Positions 9,142 through 17,040 of a stretch of DNA of 64,000 nt are shown here, one piece after another. Both the position numbers and the translations under genes were made by a program. Location of the stretch: positions 62,001 through 126,000 of the forward strand of contig JABIKU010000035.1 of the NCBI GenBank assembly GCA_018654845.1, read 5' to 3'. Under the pieces are notes generated by a model that searched no databases, was not told the origin of the DNA, and saw only the letters and a program-made list of their open reading frames with translations. Each line of letters starts with the position of its first letter. The stretch's first letter is position 1. Source of the stretch: Methanobacteriota archaeon. GTDB taxonomy: Archaea > Thermoplasmatota > Poseidoniia > Poseidoniales > Thalassarchaeaceae.

Positions 9142-12100
9142 AGTCTTCCACCTCCAAAATAGCGTCGAGGGTCGGCTCTTCTCCACCCTCGTCATCGTCG
9201 TCAAACCGACCTTCAAGAACCCTATCAGTCTCATCAGGGTCGATGAATAATAGAAGGAAGACGGTTGCTAAAGTCAGTGCCGCACCAATGTACAACGCAG
9301 TGATATAATCAAAGCGCTGAATCATCTCACCAGCGAACAAGTAAGCAACTACCGCCGAGAAATTAAACATCGACATATAGGCTGTAAATTGAGTTCCACC
9401 AGCCTTGCTGTATGTTAATCTCATCGAAACTGCAATAATACAAATCCAAGCAATGCCTGTGAATATTGCTCGAACGCAAAGATAAACCGTCATCACTAAT
9501 GTGTTAGTCCAATAGTCGGTGAGTAAGGCAAGGCCTGCATTTCCGAGAGCAAGCGAGGTAAATCCGAGCATTGCGATTTCACGAACCCCATATCTATCTC
9601 CAAGAATGCCACCTATTATTTGGCCGAACATTATGAAGAGAATTACAATACCTCCCATAATAGCGTTATATTTTGTTTGAGACCAACCCGCCTCGTTGAT
9701 GAAAATATCAATGACGATTGGGTCGGTGAAAACGTATAACTCAGATAATAAACAAAGGAAAATTAACAAGAATGAAGATCTAGTCGAAAATCCTTGAATA
9801 ATGTGATATGCAGTAGTAGACATTGTTTTCTTTGAAGATTTAGTTGTGAAGAAGAAAACATTTGGAACACGGCCAAGAGACAAACCAACCTTTTCTAGCA
9901 ACAGAATTATGACTGAAATCCCCATCAAAATTTTCCCTATGGAACTGAATGGCGAACCTATAGTTCCAAGAGACTCGCTTGCAGTTACAACCTTCATGAT
10001 GTTGAAAGCCCCCCCAATTAACAATGCAATAATTGCAATCCACAATAATAGTGCAGCTGGGTGAATTCGCTCTTCATAGAGATTTATTGCAACCCACTTA
10101 GCAGTTCTAAATCTTGAATCATTACTCTCTTCCCACACTAGTGATTCATCTTCTTCGGAATCATCTTCTTCATTCTGCCAATTGTTAATGGTGTGGTCAA
10201 CCTTGTCCCATGGGAATAATCGGTCACCATCTTTTTCTCGCAAAAATAACGGCATCATCATGATTAATAATAAAAGTGGAAGTTGAACCATTATCGCAGA
10301 TTTAATACCAAAAGGAACTACTAGCATCCCGAGGATTGCTCCTCCAAAGATAATTCCACCTCGCTTGGCGGCAAACATGAAACCATTAGCTTTTGCAACT
10401 TCATCTGGTTGTAAAATATCAACGGCTAATGCATCCACACTCACATCCTGAAGTGAAGAGAATAGATTATGGATAAACAATAATATTGTCACCAGTGCAA
10501 TGGATTCATTGAGATTTGGAACGAAAAGGAGGGTCGCGAGGGAGATGACCATTCCAGATTGTGCAAAAAGAATCCATGGTCTTCTAATTCCATAAGCAGG
10601 GAATCTTATGACATCAATCACTGGACCCCAGATGAATTTGAATGTCCATGGTAGTGCAATTGTTGCGAAGAGAATTGCGATTTCATCGGGAGTAGTTCCG
10701 TTATCGACCAAGTATGCTACAAAGGCGACATAAGTGAATCCTGATGGCAATCCTTGAGCGACATATAGAATACAGAGCGAGATAAATCTGCGTACTTTAT
10801 TTTCTGCTAATGAATTACCAGCTTTCCATGTTGTTTTCAATTCTGAAACAGAATTCTTGAGTTCTGAAGGATGCAGTGCACGTATTCCAAGTCCTTTTTC
10901 ATCATCTGAATTATTTGAGTGAGGAGACCTAATCTTGTCAATCCATCTTTCATTAATCGAGATATAGGTCAATAAACCGAGAACTATTAAGAATGGGAAA
11001 AAGAAAATATATGAGCCAATAGAGGTCAAATCTCCGCTTTGACCTAAACCTGAACTCACAGCATCGACAAGGATTACCCTTCGGGCATCAACCGGCGAAA
11101 TGCTATCTTCGGAAACTACTATTCGTGCATAAATGGTGGTATTTCCAGACTGTTGATGAGGGTCTAATTTGACTCTCCATGTTGACCAATCTCCGGATTT
11201 AGATAAATCAGCTGCACCCTTCCATTCCCCGCCGCCAACACGCACCTCGACGAGTCCTGAACCTGGAATCACTCCGGAAGCTATTCCCGAAATGTACGAT
11301 TCGTTACCAATTTCATCCATCGTTTCAATGTCCATACTGATATTGAGTGAACGATCGATACTTCCTGCTGCTTCGACAAATGCGAGTGGGTCGGCCTGAC
11401 CATAACCGAATTCATTGTCAGGTCGGCTCTCAAGCAAACTGCAATCATTCAAACCGGGATCACCGCCGATTGAAATATCCCTTTCAATCGAATGTACAGA
11501 GACAATTTCTTTGAAATCAGCATGGGTCAAATCAGGGTTTGCCTCGACCATTAAAGCCGCAATACCTGCCATCAGAGGAGTTGCCATACTGGTTCCGGAT
11601 TTACTTGTATAACCATCTTGAGTTGCAGCATCTGGAGCCATAATGTTAGAGCCAATTGTAGAAACATCTGGCTTGACTCGACCGTCCGAAGTGTATCCTC
11701 GACTCGAGTAAATCGCTAATTCAAGATTTTTATCCAGTGAAGCAACAGTTACAGGAAGTTGAGCATCGCCTGGGCTATCGATCGTATTACAACCAGCGAA
11801 AGTTACGCCACCAAATTCATTTCCGGCAGACAAAGTGGTGATAATTCCAGAATCAGCAACCGCATCCATCTGGCGACTCCAAGCGCTAGAGCCGTCATTG
11901 TCGAAATGAACCTCAAATTGTTGCTCACCAAGCGAAGAAGTGAGAATATCAATCTCTAGGCGATCTTTATTGTCAATTGCCCATTGTGCACCTTCGATGA
12001 TATCTTCGATATCTCCTTCACAACATGCGAGAATATTGATTATCCAAGCACCGGGGGCAGCACCAATGTATCGAGAACCATCCGCTGCAGTCTGCCCACC

Positions 12101-12907
12101 ACCAGTTCCAGCTGCAATTCCAGAAACATGAGAACCGTGTGTACCTGAATCAAACGAATCTTCTGCCGGCTGTTCAGAATGAGTATATACAGCATCATAG
12201 AATGCTTTGACCTTAGGGTCACAATCTGCTGGAATTGGCCCAGGATTAGGATCTAAAGGATCTGGTGGATCGTCAATACAAGTGAACGGATCATCATCCA
12301 TATCGTTCAGACCTTCGTGATCTCCACGCACACCTGTATCTAGTACGGCGATTGTCACTCCTGTTCCAATATAGCCGAAATCCGCCCAAACAGAATCAAC
12401 GCCCATATTTGGGATAGCCTCATTCATGTGAGTTTCAGCGAGGCCGAGATCTTCTATCATCACCACTCCCATTAGTGAAAGTATTCCATTTTCACTATGA
12501 ATTATTTCAAGCGGAACTGTAACTGATAATGTGTCAAGGTACATTGGTCGTGAAGTTATTATCGCACCTAAGTCCTCAAGTGCTCTCACATCGGCATTAC
12601 TCGGATGGTGGTCATAATCTACGAATACTCTGGCAAATCCAGGATCGGCTTTTCTCCACCAATCGAGTTGAAATTCTTCAGGTTGGTCGAGTATCCATTC
12701 AAGTCGGTCATCGAGTGAATCACCATCTTTGTCTCTAGACCAATCTAGCCACCAATTTGCGTGAATTTCGAGTTCGTGACTCTGAACCCATCTCCCATCC
12801 GCATCGTAGCCACCCCGCTCATCATTGGGGATTATTGTCGAGGTTGCGATGGGTAACAAAAACAATAGAATAATCGTTGAAGCAAACAGAGTCCGACGTC
12901 CTACCAT
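9113..12907 (-). CDS. Subtilisin-like protease fused to an AmpG-like MFS transporter
   Basis: A 1264-residue protein with two complete modules. Residues 1-25 are a signal peptide. A subtilase (S8) domain follows with Asp in AVLDTGV (about 188), His in GTHGSHVSG (about 257), Asn in SAGNEF and Ser in SGTSMATP (about 438). After a beta-rich domain comes one membrane helix (about 632-648) and a charged linker. Then, from about 704 to 1230, come around 12 helices with AmpG/acetyl-CoA-transporter features (QGLPSGFTY, WGPVIDV, QDVSVDALAVDIL). No in-frame Met occurs between about residues 531 and 784, so the transporter half has no start of its own. Topology is coherent: protease outside, linker inside, transporter N-terminus inside. 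The tail is acidic. Confidence 0.9.
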   Translation of the reverse strand: MVGRRTLFASTIILLFLLPIATSTIIPNDERGGYDADGRWVQSHELEIHANWWLDWSRDKDGDSLDDRLEWILDQPEEFQLDWWRKADPGFARVFVDYDHHPSNADVRALEDLGAIITSRPMYLDTLSVTVPLEIIHSENGILSLMGVVMIEDLGLAETHMNEAIPNMGVDSVWADFGYIGTGVTIAVLDTGVRGDHEGLNDMDDDPFTCIDDPPDPLDPNPGPIPADCDPKVKAFYDAVYTHSEQPAEDSFDSGTHGSHVSGIAAGTGGGQTAADGSRYIGAAPGAWIINILACCEGDIEDIIEGAQWAIDNKDRLEIDILTSSLGEQQFEVHFDNDGSSAWSRQMDAVADSGIITTLSAGNEFGGVTFAGCNTIDSPGDAQLPVTVASLDKNLELAIYSSRGYTSDGRVKPDVSTIGSNIMAPDAATQDGYTSKSGTSMATPLMAGIAALMVEANPDLTHADFKEIVSVHSIERDISIGGDPGLNDCSLLESRPDNEFGYGQADPLAFVEAAGSIDRSLNISMDIETMDEIGNESYISGIASGVIPGSGLVEVRVGGGEWKGAADLSKSGDWSTWRVKLDPHQQSGNTTIYARIVVSEDSISPVDARRVILVDAVSSGLGQSGDLTSIGSYIFFFPFLIVLGLLTYISINERWIDKIRSPHSNNSDDEKGLGIRALHPSELKNSVSELKTTWKAGNSLAENKVRRFISLCILYVAQGLPSGFTYVAFVAYLVDNGTTPDEIAILFATIALPWTFKFIWGPVIDVIRFPAYGIRRPWILFAQSGMVISLATLLFVPNLNESIALVTILLFIHNLFSSLQDVSVDALAVDILQPDEVAKANGFMFAAKRGGIIFGGAILGMLVVPFGIKSAIMVQLPLLLLIMMMPLFLREKDGDRLFPWDKVDHTINNWQNEEDDSEEDESLVWEESNDSRFRTAKWVAINLYEERIHPAALLLWIAIIALLIGGAFNIMKVVTASESLGTIGSPFSSIGKILMGISVIILLLEKVGLSLGRVPNVFFFTTKSSKKTMSTTAYHIIQGFSTRSSFLLIFLCLLSELYVFTDPIVIDIFINEAGWSQTKYNAIMGGIVILFIMFGQIIGGILGDRYGVREIAMLGFTSLALGNAGLALLTDYWTNTLVMTVYLCVRAIFTGIAWICIIAVSMRLTYSKAGGTQFTAYMSMFNFSAVVAYLFAGEMIQRFDYITALYIGAALTLATVFLLLFIDPDETDRVLEGRFDDDDEGGEEPTLDAILEVEDFGETASITQ

Positions 12908-12958
12908 AGGTAGGACGGAATGACTATGTGGTTTGAGGCTTTGTTCTATTCATTCGAT

Positions 12959-13822
12959 TCAAAGGACTTGAACACCGTTTTCTTCAAAGTCCCATTCAAG
13001 GATTTCCCAACCGGCAGAATTCGTTGCATCACGGACTGATTTCATACCAATTGGAGAACATAATAGCGCAGCTATTCCACCCGCTCCTGCCCCCAATGCT
13101 TTCCATCCCATTACGGATCTTTCAGCCAGTAATGGCTCTATTACTTCTCTAAAAGGATCATGGATTTCTGAATTAATCAAATCAACTCCTCGGCAAGTTT
13201 CAATCAATGATTCAACAACTAGATGGCGCTGATCTCTTTGAATGCCATCTACCATTTTTCTAGATGCTAATCTGATAATTTGTAAGCCCTCAAGAACCTC
13301 TGAATCACCTTTATCATATCGACTCCAAACTCCTTCCTGAATCGTGCCAGAATTATGTTTGATTCCACTATCGACTAATATCAGATGCTTACGTAAGAAA
13401 TTTTTTGAAGAATTCATTACCTCAAATGGCATTATTTCCACCTTATCACGAATGAAAATAAATCGGTTAAATCCACCAAAAGCTGCAGCCCATTGATCTT
13501 GCCTACCACACCGATTACCTTCTGAAATCTCTAATTGGTAGGCATTTTCAGCAATTTTCTCTAAATCATCTACGCCGTCACCGAGCATAATAGCTGATTT
13601 ACAAACATTCACAGAACCACTGGTGCCTAAGCCAGATCCAAATGGCACATCAGAGGAAATTTCAATCTCTGAATCAACTGATTCTTTCACCGCACGAATA
13701 TAGCGATTGATAGTGAAATTAACGACTTCACCACCAATATCAAAAGTATAGGGTGCAAGATCGGTCCAACCACCTGCAAGATCAACCCTTACCGGGGCAA
13801 TTACCTCTATACGCCCCACCAT
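12959..13822 (-). CDS. GHMP-family sugar kinase, heptose/fucose kinase-like
   Basis: ATP-dependent sugar kinase of the HddA (D-glycero-D-manno-heptose 7-phosphate kinase)/fucokinase branch, 287 residues. The start of the domain (APVRVDLAGGWTDLAPY) is diagnostic of this branch. The GHMP ATP loop is GSGLGTSGSVNV and the C-terminal motif is KALGAGAGGIAALL. The start is placed at ATG 13822; the frame stays open upstream into the divergent ribB gene but without family similarity. Its product would feed nucleotide-sugar synthesis for surface glycans. The exact sugar is unknown and no partner isomerase or nucleotidyltransferase is adjacent. Confidence 0.75.
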   Translation of the reverse strand: MVGRIEVIAPVRVDLAGGWTDLAPYTFDIGGEVVNFTINRYIRAVKESVDSEIEISSDVPFGSGLGTSGSVNVCKSAIMLGDGVDDLEKIAENAYQLEISEGNRCGRQDQWAAAFGGFNRFIFIRDKVEIMPFEVMNSSKNFLRKHLILVDSGIKHNSGTIQEGVWSRYDKGDSEVLEGLQIIRLASRKMVDGIQRDQRHLVVESLIETCRGVDLINSEIHDPFREVIEPLLAERSVMGWKALGAGAGGIAALLCSPIGMKSVRDATNSAGWEILEWDFEENGVQVL

Positions 13823-13931
13823 GAAAATAACCGAATTGCCCAACTCATGAGAATGATTCGGTCTGCAATTCAACAATAGTTTGAGTTGATTAGATAGAAA
13901 ATAAGGTGTATAAGCACCTAGTCCGAGAGCC

Positions 13932-14645
13932 ATGGCAGACACGGTGGAAGATGCGATTGCCGCTTTCTCAGCGGGTAAACCAGTGATGGTTTTCGACTCT
14001 GATTTCCGTGAGAGAGAAACAGATCTTCTGTGGCCCGCTACCGCTGCAACACCTGCTGTCATGCGCCGTCTTCGCCAAGATTGTGGAGGCCTACTTTTTC
14101 TAGCAATTGGTGATGAAATTGGCCAAATGTTCGATTTGCCCTGGTTACAAGATCTTCATACAAACTCTGATTTAGTCAGTGAAAATCCAGTCCTAGCACA
14201 CCTTGTAACAAACGATCTGCAATACGATTCACGCTCCGCCTTCACACTATCAATTAATCACCGTGACACCTACACAGGAATCACAGACAGAGATCGCTCT
14301 CTAACTACCAGTAGATTTGGAGAATTAGCTGGAGAATTATTGTCTCAAGGAATCTCTGGAGCTGCTGCATTTGAAGCTCTAGGCGCCGAGTTCCGTACTC
14401 CCGGCCACATTCCAGTATGCAGAGAATCTCCTGGTGGCCTATCTTCGCGACAGGGGCACACTGAACTTGCAGTCACAATTGCCAGATTGGCCGGTCAAAT
14501 TCCAGCAACTATGGGTGCAGAGATGTTAGAATTGGATGGTGATGGAGCACTTTCTGTCGCTGATGCTCGTGCCTATGCAAAGAAGCATAATATCCCAATG
14601 ATTACAGGTGCTGATTTGTTGGCAGCACTTGGTTTAGAAGAATAA
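13932..14645 (+). CDS. ribB: 3,4-dihydroxy-2-butanone 4-phosphate synthase
   Basis: Converts ribulose 5-phosphate to the four-carbon riboflavin precursor and formate. The 237 residues contain the acidic metal/substrate loop FDSDFRERETDL, the TGITDRDRSLT segment and the HTELAVTIARLAG motif near the end, all typical of a monofunctional RibB without a GTP cyclohydrolase II domain. It is the first gene of a same-strand flavin cluster (18 nt to ribL, 2 nt to ribE, 4-nt overlap with ribH). A GTGTATAAG sequence near 13902-13910 is a candidate TATA element. Confidence 0.93.
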   Translation: MADTVEDAIAAFSAGKPVMVFDSDFRERETDLLWPATAATPAVMRRLRQDCGGLLFLAIGDEIGQMFDLPWLQDLHTNSDLVSENPVLAHLVTNDLQYDSRSAFTLSINHRDTYTGITDRDRSLTTSRFGELAGELLSQGISGAAAFEALGAEFRTPGHIPVCRESPGGLSSRQGHTELAVTIARLAGQIPATMGAEMLELDGDGALSVADARAYAKKHNIPMITGADLLAALGLEE

Positions 14646-14662
14646 TATTTGAAGGTGAAAAA

Positions 14663-15121
14663 ATGGTTCGGGTAATGGCTGTCGGGGTTTTTGATCTACT
14701 TCACGCTGGCCATTTACACTATGTCGAACAGGCAAAATCGCTTGGAGATGAGTTGGTTGTCGTCATAGCTCACGATGACACAGTTCGCAAAAGAAAACAT
14801 GAACCAATAACGAATCAAAACTTGCGTTGCCGTATGGTTGCTGGGCTAAAACCGGTTGACTCCGCCATTGTAGGCAATTCACCAGATGTGCCAATTTTTG
14901 AAATTCTAAAACAAGTACAGCCCGACATTATCGCTCTCGGTTATGATCAGAAACATTCTATGGATGCGATAAGAACTGGTTTGGATGCAAATGGTTACGA
15001 CGATATCAAAGTAGTTCGTGTCGAAGGACTTTCTGATGATCTAGATGGTACTCGTAAAATCATTTCAAAAATTCTCGATATATGGTCAGGAGAGACCGGT
15101 GGTCCTTACGAGGAGGATTGA
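14663..15121 (+). CDS. ribL: Archaeal FAD synthase (cytidylyltransferase-like)
   Basis: Transfers AMP from ATP to FMN to make FAD. The 152 residues carry the nucleotidyltransferase signature GVFDLLHAGHLHY at the N-terminus and the archaeal RibL pattern LKPVDSAIVG...PDIIALGYDQ. Glycerol-3-phosphate cytidylyltransferases share the fold, but GYDQ and the position inside a riboflavin cluster favour RibL. Spacing to the following riboflavin synthase is 2 nt. No riboflavin kinase is seen in the window, so FMN formation must be encoded elsewhere. Confidence 0.85.
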   Translation: MVRVMAVGVFDLLHAGHLHYVEQAKSLGDELVVVIAHDDTVRKRKHEPITNQNLRCRMVAGLKPVDSAIVGNSPDVPIFEILKQVQPDIIALGYDQKHSMDAIRTGLDANGYDDIKVVRVEGLSDDLDGTRKIISKILDIWSGETGGPYEED

Positions 15122-15123
15122 AA

Positions 15124-15726
15124 ATGTACACTGGAATTGTAGCTGGAATTTGCCAGATTGTGGCGATTGAAGACGGTGAAGAGATTCGTAGTTTTACCAT
15201 CGATCTCAGCGGGTTTGATGAAGGTCTCCAAATCGGAGCGAGCGTCGCTTTGGATGGCGTTTGTATGACTGTGGTATCTCTCGATGGTACGAAAATTCGA
15301 TTTGATGCTATTCCTGAAACTCTCAAGCGAACGACACTTGGCGATTTAAACGTGGATGACTGGGTAAATGTTGAGCGATCTCTAAAATTAGGTGATGAAT
15401 TAGGTGGTCACATTCTTTCAGGCCATGTGATGTTGACTGTGCAAGTTCTTGAAAAATCAGAACGTGGCGAAGGAATCGATCTTCTGATTGAGAATCTAGA
15501 TGAAGTTCGGCCATACATTTTGGAAAAGGGCTTCATCGGAATTGATGGAATGTCTCTGACCGTTGGTGAGGTTACCGAAAATAGCTTTGAATTGCACATT
15601 ATTCCTGAAACATTGAGAGTCACTACCATAGGACGGAAAGAGATCGGACACCGCGTGAACCTTGAGATTGACTCTCGCACACAAGCCGTTGTTGATACCA
15701 TTCGACAAATGGGGGTTGAACAATGA
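15124..15726 (+). CDS. ribE: Riboflavin synthase alpha chain (bacterial type)
   Basis: Dismutates two 6,7-dimethyl-8-ribityllumazine molecules to riboflavin. The start MYTGIVAGI, two lumazine-binding repeats (about 1-90 and 95-190), GGHILSGHV and GIDGMSLTVG identify the bacterial/eukaryotic trimeric enzyme rather than the archaeal RibC family. The length of 200 residues is standard. The frame stays open upstream to 15082, but the ATG at 15124 sits directly after the ribL stop and behind GAGGA. Transfer from bacteria is the likely origin, an inference from family knowledge. Confidence 0.92.
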   Translation: MYTGIVAGICQIVAIEDGEEIRSFTIDLSGFDEGLQIGASVALDGVCMTVVSLDGTKIRFDAIPETLKRTTLGDLNVDDWVNVERSLKLGDELGGHILSGHVMLTVQVLEKSERGEGIDLLIENLDEVRPYILEKGFIGIDGMSLTVGEVTENSFELHIIPETLRVTTIGRKEIGHRVNLEIDSRTQAVVDTIRQMGVEQ

Positions 15727-16118
15727 AAATAGCTGCAGTTTGTGGTTCGTTTCATAAAGATAAAATTACCCGAATGCTTGAATTCGCAAAGGATGAGGCT
15801 GAAACATTAAATTGTGAAATTAGCGAAATAATCTGGGTACCCGGTTCGATGGAAGTTCCTCTCGCACTCGAACGCATTTTACCACGCGATGATATCGATG
15901 CTGCCATCGCTCTGGGAATTATCGAGCGCGGTCAAACTCAACACGGATTAGTGATGGGGCAATCGGTGACTAAGGCAATTATTGACTTGCAAATCAAACA
16001 TAACAAGCCAATCGGGCTTGGAATAATCGGTCCTGGAGCAGAGCCAGAGCACATCGAGCCACGCCTCGAATCACATGCAAGAGCATCCGTGAGTGCAGTC
16101 ACAAAAATGTTTGAGTAA
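15723..16118 (+). CDS. ribH: 6,7-dimethyl-8-ribityllumazine synthase
   Basis: Condenses the RibB product with the ribitylaminouracil to form lumazine. The 131 residues contain WVPGSMEVPLALE, the catalytic-loop region ALGIIERGQTQH and GLGIIGPG, the normal landmarks of the family. The ATG overlaps the ribE stop (ATGA), so it is translationally coupled and closes the flavin operon. The stop is directly adjacent to the stop of the convergent methyltransferase pseudogene. Confidence 0.93.
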   Translation: MKIAAVCGSFHKDKITRMLEFAKDEAETLNCEISEIIWVPGSMEVPLALERILPRDDIDAAIALGIIERGQTQHGLVMGQSVTKAIIDLQIKHNKPIGLGIIGPGAEPEHIEPRLESHARASVSAVTKMFE

Positions 16119-16979
16119 TCAAACTCGAGTTGCCTTCAAAGTGAATGATAAAGGGAAATTCACCAGATCTTCTTTAAGCCGCCAGAAATTTGGTCTAGAA
16201 GTTTCAAACATTTCTGGCCATGGAGCCCAAGCAAGTTCATCTCTTTCATTTAGAGATTCAATCATGAATCCATTGTTAATCAATGAGTTAAGGAGAGTAT
16301 CGTATCTGTATTCCCAAGAATGGCAAGTACGTTCAATATCAGCCTCTGGTGATGCATAACTTCCCTCACCAACCTCAGAAACAGGATTCTCATTGAACAA
16401 ATCATACTTCAAACCTAAACGAGCCTTCTCAGTTCCTTCTTCGATATCTAATGCATTGAGCATAGGGGTACTTTCCTCAAGATACAGAACACCTCCTGGT
16501 TTGATCAATGCAGAACAGACTTTGGCCCACTCATCCAGATCGGGTAACCAGCATAGTGCTCCACGCCCTGTTTATAGTATGTCGAATTGTTCGCCGTCCA
16601 ATGACTCAACTGCGTCACTGATTGTACTAACTACAAATTTTGCATCAATAATATTGAGAATTTTAGCAAATCTTTCTGCTTCAGAAATAGCATTGGGAGA
16701 GAAATCTAAACCAGTTACCTTAGCACCTTCTCGAGCCCAAGACAATGTGTCTGTGCCAATATGACATTGCAAATGAAGAAGAGATTTCCCTTCGACGGAA
16801 CCTATCTCTTCTAATTCCCATGGTGCGAGTTTTGATTCGCCGGCAAGCCATTGTTCGATTCTATAGAACTCAGAGCCAGTACCCTGTGCGTGTAATTGAG
16901 CCAATGAATCCCAAGACTCGAGGTTTTGACGAATTGCTTCATCATTAGATTCAGGAATGGGTGCTGGACGCCAACTCAT
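16119..16979 (-). pseudogene. SAM-dependent methyltransferase gene with in-frame TAA
   Basis: Class I methyltransferase of about 287 codons, split by one TAA at 16572-16574. The first part (ATG 16979) holds motif I, LLHLQCHIGTDTLSWAR, then GLDFSPNAI and EQFDIL. After the TAA the same frame continues as TGRGALCWLPDLDEWAKV and LIKPGGVLYLEES and runs intact to a TGA. Relatives usually read FDxxYTGxGAxxWLPD, so the TAA sits exactly at the Tyr codon (TAT/TAC to TAA). Apart from this the reading frame is undamaged. That points to a very recent mutation, a strain variant or a sequence error. It converges on ribH. Confidence 0.8.
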
Positions 16980-17040
16980 GTCTCCCGCACGTGGTACAGT
17001 TTGTAGCAAATTCGGTCAATGATTAAAGAAAAAAACTGGG

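Noticed and set aside
12221-12234. CCTTAGGG-type palindrome near 12.2 kb as another member of the hairpin set
   Set aside because: It lies inside the subtilase coding region, not behind a stop codon, and has an even centre; probably chance.
13822-14062. 81-residue upstream extension of the GHMP kinase
   Set aside because: It overlaps the divergent ribB coding region and has no similarity to the family; ATG 13822 starts the conserved domain.
16572-16574. Recoding of the in-frame stop as a special amino acid
   Set aside because: The codon is TAA, whereas pyrrolysine uses TAG and selenocysteine TGA; relatives have ordinary Tyr here.
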